Assembly (NCBI GenBank): GCA_907165275.2
Contig: OU015650.1
Span: forward strand, 4,370,001-4,434,000
Direction: 5' to 3'
From: Zygaena filipendulae
Lineage: Eukaryota; Arthropoda; Insecta; Lepidoptera; Zygaenidae
Length of the DNA: 64,000 nucleotides
Every line of letters begins with the position of its first letter. The first letter of the stretch is position 1. Shown here in pieces: positions 1-12,035 of this stretch. A model generated the notes under the pieces. That model was not told the DNA's origin, searched no databases, and saw nothing but the letters and a program-made list of their open reading frames with translations. The position numbers and the translations under genes are program-made.

Positions 1-195
1 GCTCAAAGTCCAAGAACAAAAGTCGTTGAGTTCGACTTTGGACTTCGTATAGATAGATGCTTTCGACTGGCATGGTTTTTAACCTAGCTCAATCAAACTG
101 GAAGGACTTTTAAAAGTAAAGATAAAAAAAAAAAACTAATGAACCATTAATTTTCGTCCGGGGAGCTTACGGCTAGTTGGATGATATAAATAACA

Positions 196-311
196 TTAGT
201 TAAATGCCAATTAACATTAATTTAATTAACGTCTCTGAGTGCGGTAGTTTTTTTTTTAAATCATTACTTCAAATTAAGTAAGTAATCATTAAAACGACTC
301 TGAGTGCGGCC
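196..311. repeat. Foldback element fragment
   Basis: 'ttagttaaatgccaattaac', 'aacgtctctgagtgcggtag' and final CGACTCTGAGTGCGGC match the right half of 60713-60948. Confidence 0.6.
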
Positions 312-682
312 TTAGTGTGTTCAGTTATTATCTTATTTATTCACATCGCATACGCAGTTATAGTTGAGGTAAATAAAAATACGCGTGCGGATAATAAGGT
401 TGTATTAAAGTTATCATAAAAACCTGTTTGAAATTAGAACCGTGTCTTGAATAATAATATATATTTTGGTAATACTTACCACTTTTTTCGACACATTTGT
501 GTATTATGAGCGCTGTTTTGGACAATATAGTTTCGCAGTGGCGATTTTTATGGGTCCATTAAAATATACATAAGTAAATATATACCACAGAGGACTTCGA
601 CACGGATTTTGCACTCTATTAGTGGGTACTGGCTGCAATTAAAATCCTTTGTCCTAAATTAACATCGGATTATATAGATAGA

Positions 683-908
683 TTAGCTGTCCCGCGATAA
701 TTTCTAAATTCCCGCGGAATTGTTCCATACAAACTTTGCAACCCCTTTTCATCCCCTTAGGGATTGAATTTTCAAAAATCCTTTCTTATCGGATGCCTAC
801 GTCATACAAAGAACACACCCTCCACGTTTCAGGTCTCTACGATCAGCGGTTTAGGGTGTGTGGTGATCCACCAGTCATTCAGGACAAAGCATTTTATATG
901 TATAGATA
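683..908 (-). mobile_element. Lep1-like Helitron copy, subfamily with 'aaggggttgcaaa' body
   Basis: Inverted 3' end TTAGCTGTCCCGCGATAATT followed by CCCGCGGAATTG. Its body matches the piece at 30586-30724 and, in the part around 'gtaggcatccg', the copy at 9918. Confidence 0.6.
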
Positions 909-2763
909 GATAGGTACAGTTTGTCAACGAATAGAATCATGGAAACCGCTCTTGATACAAAACAGAAACACCCACGTCATTTTGGCCCAGTGGCCCAGTT
1001 CAATAAAATAAGGTTGAGTTTTCATTTTACGTACGATTTAAGAACAATTAAAACACAACCTTATTTCTTTCGTCTTTGAGTTCAATGTAATAAACAGGTT
1101 TGAGTAAGCCTGAGTACAATTTACGTTGGGTCATTTTCTAGCTCGAAGTGCAATTTCCATGTTTATTCGTTCTCCGGGTACATTATATGAGAAAGTCCAA
1201 CCTCAGTCATAAGCCTCATGCCTCAATACTTACATAGACACAATTATGTCTGTGTCTATGTCTAAATTTTGTCTATGTCTTTTAAACATGCCTATGTATA
1301 GATCTTTACATGCTTTAGTTATTCTTCTGAGTTTTACACCTACAGCACTTTATTTGTGCCTTCAGATCAAAAAGGTTAAACAGAACTCGAACTTAACTCA
1401 ATTTTAGGTTTTTTTATCGTACGACAGTACCTACCTACTTTTTTATTCTATCAATAGTTTCAACTCAAACTTTTCCAATAACTAGGGTTACTTGATAAAA
1501 GTCATTATCTTTTTACACATTTATGATTGTAATTCTTTATTCTTTATCTTACTAATGTAATATACAGAAGTCGCAAGAAATCTCTAAAATTATCAAACTT
1601 TAAATGTAGATATCGTGTTAGAATTTGCCCCTTATGCTGATGAGTGATGGGTGTGTAATTGACCAAAATAACCCAACCCTTAAACAATATTATATAAAAT
1701 AATATTATAACTTACAATTCATAATATAATTAATTATATATCCAATACTCTTGAATCTTGAGAAGTCAGTATGCAACATGCCATGGGAAAAATAATTAAG
1801 TATGTTGAAGTTTATCAATGGAAATTACAGAGTTCCGAAGACTCATCACGATGGTCGAGACTCGACTCGGCAGGACACAACCACTTTTTTACTGTAACAA
1901 TTAGGCATTAAAACCGGCGAAGAGCGAGTACAGTCGCACTTACAGGGTTCCATAATAAAATATATAATTTTCTTAAATGTATTATTTGTCCAAAAAAATG
2001 CTTTTTTTCTGTAATTTTTATTGAAACAGATTCTTTTTGACTACTTGCAGTATATTTATAATTCTAATTTATAAATGTTAAATGAATGATCCCTTCACTT
2101 CTGTATCTCAGTGTTTAAATCAACCCGGTTTAAACACGGTTCTTGGGTTTAAACCAGATTTAAATTCCGTTTGAGCCCACAAACGCCCAGGCATTTATTG
2201 GGTTTTTCAACACAAGTAGGTACCGGTTTTAACCGGGTAAATTGCCCATCTATATTCACGTTTCTGGGCTATAGAGCTCTTCGATATATGGACGAACAGT
2301 TTCGTTCCATCAACCGGGTACACAGGGCTAATTCTACTCACGCAAACACATACCTACTGCATCGTTATGGGTCTTCCCAGACCACTCATTTATCATGATA
2401 GCCGACAGGCGGTGCAGTTATGAGTTTTGCGTAATATGCGTAGGTAATAGGTACATACATTCCTATAGGGTTGGCCCTCAGAACCCTAAAAAGACCAACA
2501 GTCTGATGAACGGCTATTACCTCCGTTACCACAAAAATGTTGCATATCAGGTGCCAATAACCTGTAAAGCACACACAAACGCGCGCACACTAGCGCATGA
2601 AGTTTAATATTATGCGAAGATGCAACTCGTTTTTTTGCACTCTTGCCTTTGAAACTGAGCTATCTATTATTATTATAGTACCTACCTACGCGCTACGTAG
2701 TTATTGGATTCAACGTTTATTATTTTATTTTTGTTTAGTGCAACTTAAATAATGCGATTAAAT
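909..2763. other. No gene recognised
   Basis: AT-rich sequence. Holds an 'aaggttgagttttcatttta' segment (1010-1085) that recurs near 29325-29400 and the 'gaagtgc' dispersed repeat (1120-1165). Short frames near 2171-2607 have no domain and overlap on both strands. Confidence 0.5.
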
Positions 2764-2959
2764 TGGACATAGAATAAGCAATGCGTTAACCCACACTGGA
2801 GAAATTTTGAGTAAATTGTGTTTTAAAATTATAGCACCATTTTGTGTCTACATTTTTAAACAATTTAATAAGGTGAACACATAATTAAAAAAAGATTCTA
2901 TAACTCTCAATAAAGCGTTCTGTGTCAAATACTTAATTTTGTGGGTAATTGCTTATCGG
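2764..2959 (-). mobile_element. MITE family with GGACATAGATAAGCAATA ends, diverged copy
   Basis: Left end GGACATAGAATAAGCAATG and GTTAACCCACACTGGAGAAA match the right ends (inverted) of 10365-10587 and 51664-51898. Right end ..GGGTAATTGCTTATC is eroded. Confidence 0.65.
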
Positions 2960-3248
2960 CGTACATTTATAATACTAGTTAGAATGCCTGCCAGCAGGCA
3001 TCCTACGGTTTTATCTGTGTAAATTTCGTAATTCCCGCGAGAGTTATCCTGTTTAGGTAATCCAGATTTTTGATGAAGTAGCTAGGTACGTATAAGTACC
3101 AATAAGAATAGAATACTACGTCTATGTCTATATATCTGTGTGCTTCATCAAAATCCATTCAGATCTTAGTGATGTGTGATTGAGTCAAAAACACTGCAAT
3201 TAGGTGCTATTATGATCACAAACATTCATACTTTCACATAATATATTA

Positions 3249-3470
3249 CTAACTGTGCCCTCAGACGAAATAAAAAGTTTTTATTTCGTCTGAGACTGTG
3301 CCCCGCGGTTTCGGAATTTCGCGTGAATTTCGGAATTTCGGTTTCTCACCGTTTAAACCTTCCCCGAACTTCCACAAATATTTCAAGATCAAATTTAGCC
3401 AAATCTGTCCAGCCATTCTCGAGTTTTAGCGAGACAAGAGAACAGCAATTCATTTTATATACAATTTAAT
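3249..3470 (-). mobile_element. Lep1-like Helitron copy carrying the 35-bp palindrome
   Basis: The inverted 3' end CTAACTGTGCCCCGCGGTTTC is split by the palindrome at 3260-3294. The remaining body up to about 3470 is diverged. Confidence 0.55.
3260..3294. mobile_element. 35-bp palindromic micro-element with 8-bp target duplication, copy 1
   Basis: Arms CTCAGACGAAATAAAAA and its exact complement flank a single G, giving a perfect 17+1+17 palindrome. It is flanked by ACTGTGCC at 3252-3259 and again at 3295-3302. Removing the palindrome and one ACTGTGCC restores a normal inverted Lep1 3' end (CTAACTGTGCCCCGCGG), so the insertion is directly inferable. An 8-bp duplication is typical of hAT and P-type transposition. 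No transposase is associated. Confidence 0.75.
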
Positions 3471-3649
3471 CGCTAAAAATAAATATTACTATACTTGCTA
3501 CGTATATCACGTACCTATTTATTCTTTAGTAACTTGTTTGATTAGCCATAATATTATTACAAATAGACGATATTTTATCTAAGATAGACAAAAGATATAA
3601 CTTCATATACTTAACCACAAACTCCTTTTATTCCAATCTATATTCTATA

Positions 3650-3838
3650 CTAGCTGTCCCCCGCTGTTTCACTCGCGGTAATTTCGGAGTTCCCGCAGGA
3701 ATTCCAGGATAAACTAAAGATGTAAACCTTCCTCATGAATCACTCTAGCTATTGGTGAAAACCGCATGAAAATCCGTTCAGTAGTTTTTGATTTTATCGC
3801 GAACAGACAGAGGAAGCTACTTAATTTTATACTATGTA
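3650..3838 (-). mobile_element. Lep1-like Helitron copy
   Basis: Starts CTAGCTGTCCCCCGCTGTTT (inverted CAGCTAG end after T), has the CGCGGTAATTTCGGAGTTCC hairpin region, and ends at ..TTTATACTATGTA. The body with 'gaaaaccgcatgaaaatccg' defines a subfamily shared with 30395, 52822 and 58666. Confidence 0.7.
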
Positions 3839-4203
3839 AAGAAGATAAAGGTGTTGCCGCAACAACTTAGTCCCTCACTAGGTACACAGACTGGATACGC
3901 TTCCAAGTCTTTGTCTTCTTCATTTTCCAGTACAGCAAGACAAACTATATTATGTTGAGGAGTGACCAGATTTTGATTAACGTTTATTACTCGTAATATT
4001 GGACTTAGTAGTTAGTAGTTGTTAGTAAGGATTCATTTCATTTATTCGTTGTTTTCAATTAACCTTAGAATCATTGACGCCTATATAAGGTATCTACAGC
4101 TTTTGCGCTCATTCTATCTACTTTCTATATTAGTTTTAACATGATTGCCAAAGGACTGTTAAAGTATAGTTGTGCTACTTTAATTAGGTGGCAGTATGTT
4201 GTA

Positions 4204-4510
4204 TCCTTACTAATATTATAAATGCTAAGGTGAGTTTGTTTGTTACGCTTTCACGGCTAAACTACTCATTCGATCACCACAAAATTTTGCATACCTACAC
4301 GTTGTCAAGGGTTTTTTATCCCGGAATTCCCACGGGAATTTTAAAATTAACGCGGAAGAAACTATATTAAATTTTGCACACTGCTTACACGTTATCAAGG
4401 GTTGCAGATGGTGTTGGTACAGAAAAAAATATAGGGTAGTAATACTTTTATCTCGGAATATCCGCGGGATCTCCGAAACTAATGCGGGTGAAACCGCGGT
4501 GAACAGCTAG
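4204..4510 (+). mobile_element. Lep1-like Helitron, both ends present
   Basis: Bounded by A|TCCTTACTAATATTATAAA and ACCGCGGTGAACAGCTAG|T, the Helitron A/T insertion pattern. The middle contains two copies of the 'cacgttgtcaagggt' region, so this copy is internally duplicated. Confidence 0.8.
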
Positions 4511-5014
4511 TTTAGGAATAATATTAATAGTTTGTAAGGCACGGCGGCCATTATCTTCAGTATTCTGTCAGGGCTAGTACTTGCCCTACGCACTGGAGAC
4601 GCTCATGGGTACACAGCAGCGATGCTCCTCGAGTTTGCATTGACGCTGCCAATGTCGTCGCCGTCGAGTCTAAGGCTCTCAAGATAATTTATTCTATGTC
4701 TCGGTCATTGCGCTGTGAAATGAATAAATAAGTATCGGATTATGTTGATGACAACAAAGCTTGGGACTGCAGAGTTCCTTCTATTTCATTATTATTTTTT
4801 TACGAAAACAACCCAAGAGTTTTTCGCTCGTCTCTTCTCTTAGGAAAGGATTTGAGAACGTATCAAGTTTGAGTTGCGTTTATTGTTTAACGGCCCTAAC
4901 TACCATTTTGCCAATTCCTACGCTTTTCAAATGTTTACTCTGAGGTATTACTATATCTACAAAAACCCGATATATTGTAGGTACATAATACGTACGCATA
5001 GCTTTATTACTATA

Positions 5015-5219
5015 CTCTCCTGTTCCTCGCGGTTTCACTCACGATAAGTTCGGAGTTCTCGCGGGAATTCCAAGATAAAAAGTACCTTATGTTTTTCCCT
5101 GTACCTTTGACAACGTGTATGCAAAATTTAATGATGATTGGTTGAGCCGTTAAGGCGTGAAAGCGTAACAAACAAACAAACTTACTTTCGCATTTATATA
5201 TTAGTAAGACTAGTAAGGA
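5015..5219 (-). mobile_element. Lep1-like Helitron copy
   Basis: Inverted hairpin end (CTCGCGGTTTCACTC) through GTGAAAGCGTAACAAACAAA to TAGTAAGGA|T. The terminal CTAG is degenerate. Confidence 0.65.
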
Positions 5220-5851
5220 TATCAACTTTCTGTGTGAGTATCGGAGTGCGATGAAAAGATTTATTATTGTTTCGTTCAGGCACAGATAACGTTCAGGCAC
5301 GTTCAGGCTAGACAACAGCAGTTCAGCGAGCGGGATCACAGCGCACGTTGCTTGGGTTCTCCTATCCGACTAACCCTGCTATCAAGATGATAAATATTTT
5401 GTAATACTGTGGTTTTATGCATGCATATAGATATAGCAAAAATCTATTTCGTTGAATGCTATTGCATTGCAATGCAACAGCAATAGGCCACGTGCTCACA
5501 TAATATACCGGTCGCTGTTACCTACTTAAAAATGACAGTAAACTTTTCCTTTGACGTGACGTAGTGAATAAGGGGTCCCGGAGTGGTGCCGTTTTGTGTT
5601 AGCAGAATTGATCCTCTGTGTATGTTGGGTCATGTTCTCGCGCGAAGTGCGACGTCCATGTTTTCTTCGTACGCCGTTGAGATGGCAATTTAAAGTCGGT
5701 TAGAAAGATTGTTTCTTAGGATTGAATCATACATTTATGGATGTACTTACCTATGTATGATAGTTACATAACAGTTATTTCTTAACGTGAACCACGTCTT
5801 GGTCGATATCATCATTTATGTAACACATTATTTGCGTAGTTTTATTTCATA

Positions 5852-6045
5852 CTAGCTGTTACTCGCGGTTTCACCCGCAGCAATTTAGGAGATCCCGCAG
5901 GAATTCTGGGATAAAAATACCCTATGTCCTTTTTTATACTCACCCCTGATAATGTACATGATATAGGTACCTATGCGAAATTTCATGAGATTTCATCGGC
6001 GTTTATTTCAGTGTTCCCGCGGGAATTTCGCGGGAAAAAAGCTAA
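5852..6045 (-). mobile_element. Lep1-like Helitron copy, 5' end altered
   Basis: Starts CTAGCTGTTACTCGCGGTTT. A second CCCGCGGGAA-type hairpin segment occurs near 6016-6035, so the 5' part is rearranged. Confidence 0.6.
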
Positions 6046-7601
6046 AAATAACAAAGTAAGTATTTATACCTATTATTATTGGTCTGTGCTACCTCCGATC
6101 GGTTTGAATTCGGTGCCAACATTGATTTACTACTGGTATATCAATGGGTGCCAAGCCCGAATGTGTCTGCCCACTTGGGTTGTTTTGCTCACGACGAGTT
6201 GCCCCACATAAGCTCATGCTCAAAAAATTGCAATGTGGCGGGAGTAGAGTAGTTTACCTACCCACTCCCTATTTGGCTTGGCACCGACTTCAAACCGCTC
6301 AGTGGTAGCACCTAGATCAATATAAAATATAACATGTATGTCATTTTTGAATGGTTTAAGTGTCATCGGTGTCAACAGAATGTAAAATACACCCGGTAAA
6401 AGTTACGAAGGGTTGACGTCCGAGTGATTACTGATTATGTGTAAAACGAGTCGTTCACCTCGGATATGTACCTGTGGTCCTGTCCTCAGGTGTCAATTGT
6501 TATCAAATAATTATGTATTTTGTACATAATGTACCTGCACTGCCGTATTACGTTTAATCGTAAGTAAAATCAGGTTAATCTATCGATTATTTTCATATAG
6601 TAGGTCCCTAGATATTAAAACAATTGGATGACCTAATATTGATTCAAATCAAAACATTGTTGAGGCGCCATGATATCGTCGTGTTTTCATTTATCGACAA
6701 AATTATTCCGTAGTCCAATGATAATAGTAGTAAGTAGTCATACTTACTCATTGTTTTATCTATTGAGTTCGAGACAGCGTTGCCGACCAATTGTACTTTG
6801 GGTTGTCTGGAATCAGGTGAGGAGTGCATGATGCGTTATCGACATTAATTAAAATATGTAAATAAGAATACTCGATGCCTTATCTACTATTATATTTACC
6901 TATAGCAAATTTTTTATCGTTAATGTTAATTTGTAGTCAGCAGAAATATTTTTTTTTACTATTCGGCCATTTTGATATTTGAGTGACCACCAATCGAGTT
7001 GAATTAATTATAATTAATCCCATCAAAAACATAAATGTGAAAGTGGAAGCCAAAGTTAGTGCTTAGTTGTCGACTTCGCCGACAAAAGAATTGATATCTA
7101 AATAGGTGCCAAGTTCTGTAGATAATCCTGAAATATGTATATTCAAAGGAGCATACAACTTAGCTAGTTTTCACACACCAGTTATCTTCTTTACGGGTCT
7201 TTAGGCCAACTGCAGAGTTCCTAATATGCCCATGAGACTCCTTCCTCCCCTTTCATTTTGCTATAAATCCGGATAGCAGTAAGTGTTATTAGTTTGGACG
7301 CAGTAAATGCTACGTAGATAAAATTTCAAGTGGCGTATTCCCCTTTCTACGGCGCCTAATAAAACAGAATAATTAATAGGTAAGTATACGCTTAATTTGG
7401 ACCTAAATCAGAACGATAATAATTGTCTGTCCTTACTGCTTTGTTAATTATTCAAACAAGGATTTCGCAGTACAAAAATTCAATACTCAATATGTGCAAA
7501 AATATCAATAATTACACAATCCATGAATGTATAATTATGTATGTAGTTATTATTTGCTCTGAGGTATTGTAGTATGTTCGAATCCTCTAGCTTCGACATA
7601 A
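6046..7601. other. No gene recognised
   Basis: AT-rich unique-looking sequence; one 61-codon minus frame (6644-6829) without features. Confidence 0.5.
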
Positions 7602-7607
7602 TCAAGG

Positions 7608-7807
7608 CAGGCGTGGATCTAGGATTTGGTTAAGGGGGTGGCAATTTTGGTTGCACCACGAAATTTTTTGAATTTAGTACCACAGAGGAATTTGCAGGGT
7701 CAGACATTTTATAAGGTCTGATAGACGTACGTACGTAGAAGTATCTTAGGATTTAGTCCTTAGGGGGGGGCAAATGCACCCACTGCCTCCCCGTAGATCC
7801 GCGCCTG
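7608..7807. mobile_element. MITE with CAGGCGTGGATCTA ends
   Basis: CAGGCGTGGATCTA / TAGATCCGCGCCTG. The direct repeat TCAAGG lies at 7602-7607 and 7810-7815, two bases beyond the right end. Interior AT-rich with a G run. A related GGCGTATCTAGG.. end occurs at 52987. Confidence 0.6.
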
Positions 7808-7924
7808 GGTCAAGGCTGTGAGAGCTGCTTGGTTCGCCTGCTCTAACACTATGAAACTCTGTGTTCGATCATTAGGTTTATTTTCACTAAAGCAATGATT
7901 GCATTACGAGTCTCAGACATTGAA

Positions 7925-8215
7925 ACCTATTTCTAACCGACTTCTCAAAAAGGGAGGAGGTTCTCAATTCGACGCGTATGTTTTTTTTATGTTTGTTACC
8001 ACATAACTTTCGACTGCGTGAACCGATTTTGATGATTCTTATTTTATTCGAAAGCTGTTGCTTCCCGATTGGTCCTATTGTCATGAAATCAGGATCTGAT
8101 GATAGGATCATGAAGAAATCGAGAGAACTCTTCAAATATTATAGGTACACCTGTAGCGATTTGGTTCACTTGCTTTCGGAAAGCATATTTTTTCAATCCT
8201 TACTATCTAGTCTAG
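7925..8215. repeat. Dispersed AACCGACTTC repeat
   Basis: CCGACTTCTCAAAAAGGGAG, 'gaggttctcaattcgacg', 'gtgaaccgattttgatgatt' and 'cgaaagctgttgcttcccg' are parts of a common lepidopteran interspersed repeat I recognise but cannot classify. Short ORFs on both strands (82 and 80 codons) are incidental. An end fragment is at 10148-10246. Confidence 0.5.
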
Positions 8216-8349
8216 TCTAGATACCGAATCTAGTCTTTACTCAATACCCCACTACTGGTACCTTTTTACGTGGGCACCTACATAATAAATTTGGCTGTAC
8301 AGTTTACGTTGGGTAATTTTCTAGCGCAAAGTGCGAGTTCCACGTTTTC

Positions 8350-9044
8350 ATGTCAACTGTGTCACGAGCCGTTATTGGAAAGTTTATGTAGCTGATGTTG
8401 GAGCGGCGGTTCGTTATACTTTGCTCTGCTTTTCCGGATAGAATAGTGGCAGACAGACGAGGATCATGGTTTCTCATAGAGCTAACTTATTTATAAAAAA
8501 GTAGCTGTTTAAAAGCCCATTCAAAACACTCGGAGTCTTTTGGTGGGAATCGAAGATGGTGGTCTCGTCATTTATTTTCGTGTCAATAGACATTGTTGAA
8601 ATTGTTGTTTTATAGCGCGTGGATTGATAATTTTCGCTATTTTTTATGTACCTACGCAAGAAGATATCTATAGATAAATGATGTTTGAAACTGATTTCTT
8701 CGGTGTCCTCCATGAGCTCCGAAAAAGATTTCTCAAACTGCACGATCATAGCACGATTGTTTGTAATTTTAAAACATATAAAACGACGCTGAATGTTAAT
8801 ATTGCTAATATAAATACAGCAAATAAATTTATTTTATTTTGCTTGAAACTGACTATACTCATGTATTATTTGCGGCAGAAAAGAGAAAACATTCGACGTT
8901 TTCTTGTTACTCGACGATATCATCGAAACCATTAAATCGTGGTGTTGATGATAGTCACGGACCAAAGACTAGAATGTAGTACCTAAGGTATGTTATCTGA
9001 AAATTATTTACTGCATGATTAGGTATCAAAATTAAAAAAAAAAA
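8350..9044. other. No gene recognised
   Basis: Overlapping 91-codon minus and 85-codon + frames are low-complexity translations of AT-rich DNA. An A run at 9034-9047 precedes the LINE fragment. Confidence 0.45.
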
Positions 9045-9600
9045 AAATTAGCAGGGCTTTGGCCATTCGATGCAATATGCTTGCTAGGTGTTCGGAGGGC
9101 GTCAAAATATCTCTGTTCAAGGCATTTTGTAAAGTATTTTATACCTGTCAACTTTGGACGAGATACACAAAACGCGCCCTTAATGTGCTTCGAGTGCAGT
9201 TTAATGACGCCTTTCGAGCTTTAATGAAACTTCCTCGTTGTCGTGTCGTGTAACCGATTTTTTTTTTTTTTTTTTTTTTTTTTTCTTTTTTTTTTTTTTT
9301 TAATCATCAGATCACGTTCCGCATCGTTCTGGGAGAGGATTATTGTGAGCAATAATTCATTCTTAGTAAACATTGCGGATGATGTTAATAATAATGTTTA
9401 TTTGGGAACATGGTCTAGACTGCACCTGTGCGCGAATGATGAGTTGAGATAGTAATGGATAGAATTAAAAAGAAATCTTAAAAATTGTAGACACGTAAGT
9501 TATGACAAAATTATAGTACATCTTTTTACATCCTTTTTATGGGTTTTTTAATGCCTGAAATAAAAGTATTATTATTTTTATTATTATACCTACATTACAT
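9045..9600 (+). pseudogene. LINE reverse-transcriptase C-terminal fragment with poly-T replacement
   Basis: The reading frame from 9059 includes CSEGVKISLFKAFCKVFYTC then ..NDAFRALMKLPRCR, typical of the C-terminal part of lepidopteran CR1/Jockey-type LINE ORF2. At 9259-9301 an almost pure T run replaces the expected stretch, after which ..SASFWERIIVSNNSFL..GTWSRLHLC continues the same protein. The 3' UTR ends ..CCTGAAATAAAAGTATTATT with an (ATT)n-like tail at about 9560-9595. It is 5'-truncated and dead. Clade is not certain. Confidence 0.65.
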
Positions 9601-9917
9601 TTGTAGAACTGATAATAAACTTAAAAGTAATAATGATTTTTAATAGCGGGCGACGTCAGTTTCACTCTTGTACTTTCTGATCGATTGAGGTCACATCCAC
9701 ACGGTAGTAAGTATGTAATACAAAACAATCTTTCATGTAACTATAAAATATACATAAAGAAAAGCACTGCTGAATCACTGAGAAAATAGAAAAAAACACT
9801 GGTTTTCGCTATGATCGCTATGAAATAATCTTTACCAATCTACCACAGTGGGTTGACGGGTTCAGTGTGTTCGGAGGTTTTTATTTATTTTCCAACAATA
9901 ATAATCTAAATACCTAC

Positions 9918-10107
9918 CTATATAAAAGCCAAACCTGACTGACTCATCTATCAACGCACAGCCGAAACTACAGAACGGATTTCGCTGAAATTTGGCATAC
10001 CTACAGATAGTTGTAACGACGCGACGTAGGCATCCGCTAAGAAAGGATTTTTGAAAATTCGAATTACTGCGGGATCCCCGAAATTTTCGCGGGTGTGCCA
10101 CAGCTAG
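9918..10107 (+). mobile_element. Lep1-like Helitron copy
   Basis: Ends ..CGCGGGTGTGCCACAGCTAG|T at 10107; body 'cgacgtaggcatccg' and 'gatttttgaaaattc' are shared with the 683-908 copy. Confidence 0.65.
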
Positions 10108-10147
10108 TTCCAAATAAACCCCTTTCGAACAAAAAAAGATTTGCAAA

Positions 10148-10246
10148 CCGACTAAATGATTATTTATTAATATGCCTAATACATAAAAATAGTAATAATA
10201 AATTAAAAATCCGAATTGATAACCTCTTTCTTTTTGAAGTCGGTTA
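10148..10246. repeat. End fragment of the AACCGACTTC repeat
   Basis: AACCGACTAAATG at the left and TTTTTGAAGTCGGTTA at the right form facing ends of the repeat at 7925-8215. Confidence 0.45.
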
Positions 10247-10364
10247 AAAATAACCTTGATCGCAAATCTGAACCTTTTATATAATCATTAGCCATTACTT
10301 AGGTAATCGGAATCCGCAGGTAATCACAAAACTGTTCCAAGGCCAGGTTACGATAACAATAATT

Positions 10365-10587
10365 GGACGCAGATAAGCAATAACATGTTAACCCACAAAA
10401 TTAAGTTATTTCATTGAGAGTTAGGGACCGTTTTTTAATTATGTGTTTACCTTATTACCTTGTGTAAATATGTAAATAAATATTGAATATAAAAAATATT
10501 GACAAAAAATGGCGCTCCTACTTTTAAAACACGATTTACTCAAAATTTCTCCACTGTGGGTTAACACACTATTGCTTATCTATGTCC
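10365..10587 (+). mobile_element. MITE with 4-bp AATT target duplication
   Basis: Left GGACGCAGATAAGCAATAAC and right TATTGCTTATCTATGTCC are near-perfect inverted ends, next to GTTAACCCACA on both sides. Flanked by AATT at 10361-10364 and 10588-10591. 223 bp, no ORF. Confidence 0.78.
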
Positions 10588-10661
10588 AATTGGTCATTGA
10601 GTTGTGAACCTAATTCTTTTGAGTTTCATTGGATTAGGATAACAGTAATTATATAATATTA

Positions 10662-10700
10662 CTAGCTGACCCCCACGGTTTCACCCGCGGTAATAGCTAT
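10662..10700 (-). mobile_element. Truncated Lep1-like Helitron 3' end
   Basis: CTAGCTGACCCCCACGGTTT followed by CACCCGCGG, then unrelated sequence. Confidence 0.55.
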
Positions 10701-10902
10701 TTCACTGTTGTTGGAATGTTGATATCCAATAATTACACTTGAAAATATCATGGATAAGCATAACATAAGCGACAAAATCAAAAGATTTGATTAATTCTTC
10801 TTCTTCTACTTATTTAAATCTTCTATTTTAATAATTAAAAAGCTTATACGTATTATAGAAAATAAGTTATCTTTGGGAGAAAGTAGGTATATGTCATGGC
10901 CC

Positions 10903-11236
10903 GTGACCACATCTAAGTATTGATCAATTTATGAAATGGTGGCATGTCATGAACTGATTACAAGTAGTATCTATAGGCACAAGTACTTATCGACTTTAGG
11001 CGTAGAGCACCTCGACATTCTTGGTTAGGTTAGGTTCGTACTGGTGACCAAGTCACACGAGCCGAGCGAGCGTAGCGAGCGTGCCGCGGTAGCCGCCAGC
11101 GATGCGCCGCGCCGAAGACAAAATATGGTGACATTCGATAGTTCATGATGTGGCCGATCATAAAACCCAAATGCCACCATTTCATGAAGTGGTCGGCCAC
11201 ATCATGAATTGATAAATTCTTAGATGTGGCCACCAC
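10903..11236. mobile_element. MITE-like element with GACCACATCTAAGTATTG ends
   Basis: GTGACCACATCTAAGTATTG and AAATTCTTAGATGTGGCCAC face each other; a GC-rich core with GAGCGAGCGTAGCGAGCG lies between. A shorter relative is at 52388-52588. Confidence 0.55.
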
Positions 11237-11661
11237 ATAGGTATATACCGACTGGCAATTATGAAGTCATCGTTCTTTGATCATCGGGTAGGAAACGTAC
11301 ACTACTACTATTGTGTCAATAAATCACATATTGACCCGAAATCTCGAGTCAATGTAACTGATGAGTGGTTTATTATTTACGATAATTATTATACGCAATA
11401 ATATTAAAGTTTACGTACAGGCTACACATGATATACACGTGATACAGAAATGTTGTCAATGAATAAACCTAATTAGGTAAGTACTTTAGGCAGAGAATAT
11501 TTTGATAAGTAGGTAAAGTGCGTCCGAGACTCATTGAGAGCATTTTTCGCTGTTTCTCATAAGTTTCAAATACATAACTATGTTTTTTTTTTAAATTAAC
11601 TTTTTGATTTCTACATTATCTAATTGGTCCCGAGTGTGCGAATCTATACGAGAATGGGCAT

Positions 11662-11700
11662 GATGACAAGGTATAAAAATCTAAATTCTATTTAGTCCGT
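11662..11700. repeat. TAGTCCGT-type MITE end fragment
   Basis: AAATTCTATTTAGTCCGTCA matches the end of the copy at 40721-41050 and nothing more of the element follows. Confidence 0.45.
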
Positions 11701-12035
11701 CAGTAAGAAGTAGTCATCCTGCCCATTTGGCATCCACTCACACTTGAAATATGTATACTGTTTAAGTAAGTGTCTAGAAAAAAGTGACAATAGGGAATTT
11801 CCTCCTTTTTTGAAAAAAAGTCCAAAACATTCATATGTATTATTATATACGTACGTGGAATGTTGAACATACATATTATTTTGTATAGTCTTTGGTTGAC
11901 CCAATATTATGTAAGTATTTATCTTTTATCATCATAAACACAATACATATTACTTACATTATATGCTTGAAGACATTCAGCCTGTAAAACCCAAAGATCA
12001 TATAATCACTACGTTTTGTAAAACCTTAAGTTATC

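Noticed and set aside
5010..5339. 109-codon minus-strand frame
   Set aside because: More than half lies within an inverted Lep1 copy.
5459..5486. Palindrome GCATTGCAATGC with CTATTGC/GCAATAG arms
   Set aside because: Short, single, in AT-rich DNA, and without flanking duplication.
7887..8220. Overlapping open frames of 82 and 80 codons as a small gene
   Set aside because: Both lie in a known type of dispersed lepidopteran repeat and have no protein feature.
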